A DNA stretch of 15,404 nt from G039029935 sp039029935 (GTDB lineage: Bacteria; Chloroflexota; Anaerolineae; Caldilineales; Caldilineaceae). The stretch spans positions 1 to 15,404 of the forward strand of contig JBCCFC010000158.1 in the NCBI GenBank assembly GCA_039029935.1, given 5' to 3'. The notes under the pieces are model-generated. The model made no database searches. It was not told the origin of the DNA and saw nothing but the letters and a program-made list of their open reading frames with translations. Position numbers and translations under genes: made by a program. Shown one piece after another: positions 13,079 through 15,404 of the stretch. Position 1 is the stretch's first letter; the number at the start of each line of letters is the position of its first letter.

Positions 13079-14062
13079 ATGCCATTGCTCTTTGATATGC
13101 CGATGGAACAACTACAAGAGTACCAAGGACGCAACCCAAAACCCGCTGACTTTGATGATTTCTGGGCGCGCCGTTTAGCCGAGATGCAGGCCCTTGATCC
13201 ACAGGTTGAGCTTGTCCCCGCAGACTTTGAAACGCCCTTTGCCGAATGCTTTCATCTCTATTTTACAGGGGTTGGCGGTGCGCGTATCCATGCGAAATTG
13301 GTACGCCCCAAACAGACAACGGGGCCGCATCCGGCTGTCCTCCACTTTCATGGATACACAGGTGCTATCCGCGATTGGTCCGAAGAAATGAAGTTGGCCT
13401 TTGCTGCCGCGGGGTTCACCTATGTTGGGCTAGACTGTCGTGGGCAAGGCGGCTTTTCCGAAGACGTAGGCGGTGTGCAAGGCACGACCATGCGTGGGCA
13501 GATTATTCGTGGTCTGGCTGATGCGCTGGATGGTCAACCAGAGAAGTTGCTCTTTCATCAGATTTTTCTCGACACGGCGCAACTGGCGAAAATCGTCATG
13601 GACATGGCCGATGTGGATGAGACACGTGTCGGTGCATGGGGTGCAAGTCAGGGTGGCGGACTCACACTGGCCTGTGCCTCGCTCGAACCACGTATCAAAC
13701 GGCTCGCCCCGGTTTTTCCCTTCCTGACCGATTATCAGCGCACATGGGAGATGGACCAAGCCAAGGATGCCTATTGGGAATTGCAGGATTGGTTCCGTCG
13801 TTATGATCCCATGCACAAACGCGAGGACGAAATTTTCAACGCGTTGGGATATATCGACGTACAGCATTTGGCATCGCGCATTGAAGGCGAAGTATTGTGG
13901 GGCATCGGGTTGATGGACACGGTTTGCCCACCCTCAACACAATTTGCGGCCTATAATAAAATTAGGACAAAGAAGCAGATGTTAAGCTATCCGGACTACA
14001 AGCACGAGTGGCCCATGCCCAACTTGCCAGATATGATTTATCAGTTTATGTTGGGATTGTAG
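13079..14062 (+). CDS. Acetylxylan esterase / cephalosporin-C deacetylase (CE7 family)
   Basis: The 327-residue protein matches the usual 320-330 residue length of carbohydrate esterase family 7. It has the family hallmarks: RGQGG (121-125), the nucleophile elbow GASQGG (Ser190), Asp280 in GLMDTVCPP, and the HE pair (His309-Glu310 in YKHEW). The oxyanion loop is HFHGYTG (89-95). CE7 enzymes are cytoplasmic hexamers that remove acetyl groups from short xylo-oligosaccharides and from cephalosporin C. No signal peptide is present, consistent with an intracellular role in using imported acetylated sugars. The ATG at 13079 is chosen over earlier in-frame codons because GAGGAG lies 8 bases upstream and MPLLFDMPMEQLQEY is the typical family N-terminus. 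Confidence 0.92.
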   Translation: MPLLFDMPMEQLQEYQGRNPKPADFDDFWARRLAEMQALDPQVELVPADFETPFAECFHLYFTGVGGARIHAKLVRPKQTTGPHPAVLHFHGYTGAIRDWSEEMKLAFAAAGFTYVGLDCRGQGGFSEDVGGVQGTTMRGQIIRGLADALDGQPEKLLFHQIFLDTAQLAKIVMDMADVDETRVGAWGASQGGGLTLACASLEPRIKRLAPVFPFLTDYQRTWEMDQAKDAYWELQDWFRRYDPMHKREDEIFNALGYIDVQHLASRIEGEVLWGIGLMDTVCPPSTQFAAYNKIRTKKQMLSYPDYKHEWPMPNLPDMIYQFMLGL

Positions 14063-14137
14063 CAGTCCGCGGCGGAAGATACTTTGCACTCATCAATGTA
14101 ACTACCGTAGCGACAACTGCCTATACAATAGTGCCAC

Positions 14138-14216
14138 TATCTTTGCAGTTTTTCTGTGTACTCTGGGATTGTCATTCCTGCGAAGGCAGGAATGACAATC
14201 CAAAAGTGCAAAGATA
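14138..14216. repeat. Nested inverted repeat (REP/MITE-like), possible bidirectional terminator
   Basis: An inner perfect 16-bp stem, GGATTGTCATTCCTGC (14166-14181) and its complement (14186-14201), closes on the tetraloop GAAG. Outside it, TATCTTTGCA (14138-14147) pairs perfectly with TGCAAAGATA (14207-14216), with further T/A pairing and a 13-base bulge on the left. The core resembles widespread 'GTCATTCCxGCGAAxGCxGGAATGAC' REP-like palindromes. It lies between two converging genes, two bases from the leftward gene's stop, so it could end transcription from both sides. No T-tract and no clear target duplication were found. Confidence 0.8.
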
Positions 14217-14217
14217 T

Positions 14218-14643
14218 TTACGAAGATTCTCGCTGTAGCTGCTGCCTAGCCTGCGTTTCAGCCTGGGTGACAAGCGCATTGATATAGCCAAATGCTTCTT
14301 CACGTCGGACAAGACGCTCATATTGCTCAAACAAATCCGCTTGCAAACGGCCAAACTGCCACATCTGTCCCGTCGTGACAATCCCAAATATCTCGATTTC
14401 GGCTGTCTCGTTGATCTTCTGGGCGGCTACAATGGCAGCAAGACATTGCCCCCAACCCTGTGTAAAATTGTCCTGTTTGGCTTCCACAATAATTAACAAC
14501 GGTTTGTCGATCACAGTGATCCACGCACACCAACACAACGGCGACCACGCCAACCACGCCACCACAATCGCTGCCACATCATCACGGCCATCGCTGACAT
14601 CAACACGGCGAGGGCGGTTTTGACACAGGCTACCTTGCGCCAT
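14218..14643 (-). CDS. Probable truncated PD-(D/E)XK-type protein (N-terminus not native)
   Basis: From about residue 45 the 141-residue frame reads IDKPLLIIVEAKQDNFTQGW, GQCLAAIVAAQKIN and FGIVTTGQMWQFGRL. This is a well-known pattern in PD-(D/E)XK-fold proteins of cyanobacteria and Chloroflexota, where IVEAK supplies the E-x-K pair. The first 45 residues are unlike the family: a Trp/Val-rich run from GT-rich low-complexity DNA (about 14520-14570), and the upstream Asp of the nuclease triad is not evident. Normal members carry about 100 more residues before VEAK. I infer that the 5' part has been lost or replaced. A GTG near 14514 could start the conserved part. The gene ends two bases from the nested inverted repeat. 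Confidence 0.55.
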   Translation of the reverse strand: MAQGSLCQNRPRRVDVSDGRDDVAAIVVAWLAWSPLCWCAWITVIDKPLLIIVEAKQDNFTQGWGQCLAAIVAAQKINETAEIEIFGIVTTGQMWQFGRLQADLFEQYERLVRREEAFGYINALVTQAETQARQQLQRESS

Positions 14644-14715
14644 TGGGCTATCACTGCTTGCGACGTAGCAACCGCGTCAACCTCAACACGAATCCAAGTG
14701 ATTCACTCACTGCTG

Positions 14716-14745
14716 TTGGGTCTGTAACGCCAATTATGATATAAT
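14716..14745 (+). promoter_or_regulatory. Promoter of the toxin-antitoxin operon
   Basis: TTGGGT and a perfect TATAAT are separated by 18 bases, with an extended TGA in front of the -10. The predicted start is near 14752, about 80 bases before the antitoxin ATG at 14831. Confidence 0.6.
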
Positions 14746-14830
14746 TTCGCCAGATATGGATTTAGAAGAAAGAAAAATTCCCGCCCGTGCGTTACCAGCT
14801 CAAGCTAATTAAAGAAAGGATGGTGACTTT

Positions 14831-15289
14831 ATGACGATGAATATAAGTCTTACTGGTGAAATATCTGAAAACATACACAATAGTGCTAGACGTTTACGGC
14901 TATCGGCACAGACATTTATCGACTTTGCCTTTCGTGTTATCTATCAGAACAATCATATCGAAGATGAAATTGAAAAAGAAATACGTAATTCTGAACCATT
15001 CAATAAATTTTCGTTTATTGAGGATGAGCGACGAATAGATGATGATGATATTGACGATACACTTGAAGGGATGCTTGCAGCGATTAAAGTAACGCCGCCA
15101 AACCCAAATGCTGTTACATATGGAGAAAAATTTGGTGATATGGATTATATTCAGTACTTACTGGATACGCCACCGACGGATACAATGACAATGGAAGAAT
15201 GGGAAGAAGTTTGGCCTGCATTTGAGCAAGAGCAAAAAGTGCTTAATCGCCTTGATGATATCACCGAAGGAAGATTCTACCAGACATGA
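14831..15289 (+). CDS. Antitoxin-like protein partnered with a PIN toxin
   Basis: The 152-residue protein has an N-terminal stretch (about 1-40; NISLTGEISENIHNSARRLR then LSAQTFIDFAFRVIYQ) that could form a ribbon-helix-helix DNA-binding fold. An acidic, probably disordered middle follows (44-80), and an acidic C-terminus (MEEWEEVWPAFEQEQKVLNR) of the kind that wraps toxins. It is longer than typical VapB antitoxins (70-90 residues). The TGA overlaps the ATG of the next gene (ATGA), which encodes a PIN domain, as in VapBC modules, where the antitoxin also represses its own promoter. The GAAAGGA SD is about 10 bases before the ATG. The antitoxin role rests mostly on position and charge. Confidence 0.6.
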   Translation: MTMNISLTGEISENIHNSARRLRLSAQTFIDFAFRVIYQNNHIEDEIEKEIRNSEPFNKFSFIEDERRIDDDDIDDTLEGMLAAIKVTPPNPNAVTYGEKFGDMDYIQYLLDTPPTDTMTMEEWEEVWPAFEQEQKVLNRLDDITEGRFYQT

Positions 15290-15404
15290 CTGATTATATG
15301 GGCGATACAAACCATCTCTCCTCCATCATTACCAGCGGTCATCCTCTACGAGCAAGAATTTTGCAGCAAATGAGAAGAGGTGACAGCTTTGCCATTTGCG
15401 CACC
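15286..15404 (+). CDS. PIN-domain toxin, VapC-like (partial, cut by window end)
   Basis: Only the first 39 codons are visible. They read MTDYMGDTNHLSSIITSGHP, then LRARILQQMRRGDSFAICAP. 'DTNHLSxxxxxxxxxRxRxxxxxxxxxAIxxxV' is the opening of VapC-family PIN ribonucleases; Asp7 is the first of the conserved acidic metal ligands, and Asn/His/Leu/Ser follow as in many members. Such enzymes cleave tRNA or rRNA when released from the antitoxin. The start overlaps the antitoxin stop. The remaining acidic residues lie beyond the window, so an intact active site cannot be confirmed. The visible part shows no lesion. Confidence 0.72.
   Translation, partial: MTDYMGDTNHLSSIITSGHPLRARILQQMRRGDSFAICA

Noticed and set aside
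14138..14216. Nested inverted repeat considered as the end of an insertion sequence
   Set aside because: No transposase frame is associated with it and no target duplication is visible.
14570..14700. A leftward alternative frame resembling a degraded transposase start (TWIRVEVDAVATSQAVIAQW)
   Set aside because: The resemblance is too vague and short to name a family, and it breaks down in the GT-rich stretch.

Overview
The window reads as a stretch of accessory chromosome from a free-living bacterium, most plausibly a Chloroflexota (Anaerolineae/Caldilineae-like) lineage. That assignment is an inference. It rests mainly on the large exported protein at 6304-9255, which strings together SdrD-B-like, DUF11-like and Fn3-like modules and ends in MVYLPVLRK; a 'YLPxxxx' C-terminus is, from memory, very common in exported proteins of that phylum. 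Base composition is moderate (about 50% GC by eye), with AT-richer intergenic regions and ends. No rRNA, tRNA, CRISPR array or complete insertion sequence was seen.

Layout. (1) 1-356: AT-rich leader, possibly with the 5' end of a leftward gene. (2) 357-3866: a tight rightward three-gene operon: an AAA+ ATPase with a C-terminal PD-(D/E)XK nuclease domain, a tandem-GNAT acetyltransferase, and a nucleotidyltransferase-like protein whose catalytic GS motif appears to be replaced. A serine esterase (3933-4814) follows. (3) 4919-5743: a leftward alpha/beta hydrolase, convergent with the esterase. (4) 6304-9255: the 983-residue modular surface protein containing a formylglycine-generating-enzyme-like domain without the expected cysteine pair. 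(5) 9349-11111: a gene graveyard. It holds fragments of a probable PPOX-family flavoprotein, a GMC oxidoreductase with a large internal deletion, the C-terminal third of a sulfotransferase with a premature stop, and, on the other strand, a carboxylate-amine ligase (YbdK/GCS2 family) with an in-frame TAG. An apparently intact RimJ/RimL-type GNAT gene sits among them. (6) 11213-12591: a leftward coupled pair, a DedA-family membrane protein and a membrane-anchored protein with two WMNM repeats and an Asp/Arg-rich tail. (7) 12763-14062: a strong promoter, a 26-codon mini-ORF, a second promoter and a CE7 acetylxylan esterase/cephalosporin-C deacetylase. (8) 14138-14643: a nested inverted repeat and the C-terminal part of a PD-(D/E)XK-type protein. 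(9) 14831-15404: an antitoxin-like gene overlapping the start of a PIN-domain (VapC-like) toxin gene cut by the window edge.

No single large system covers the window. The most distinctive items are the three-gene ATPase-nuclease/tandem-GNAT/pseudo-nucleotidyltransferase operon, the pseudo-FGE surface protein, the WMNM-repeat/DedA pair, the mini-ORF behind a strong promoter, and the dense pseudogene cluster.
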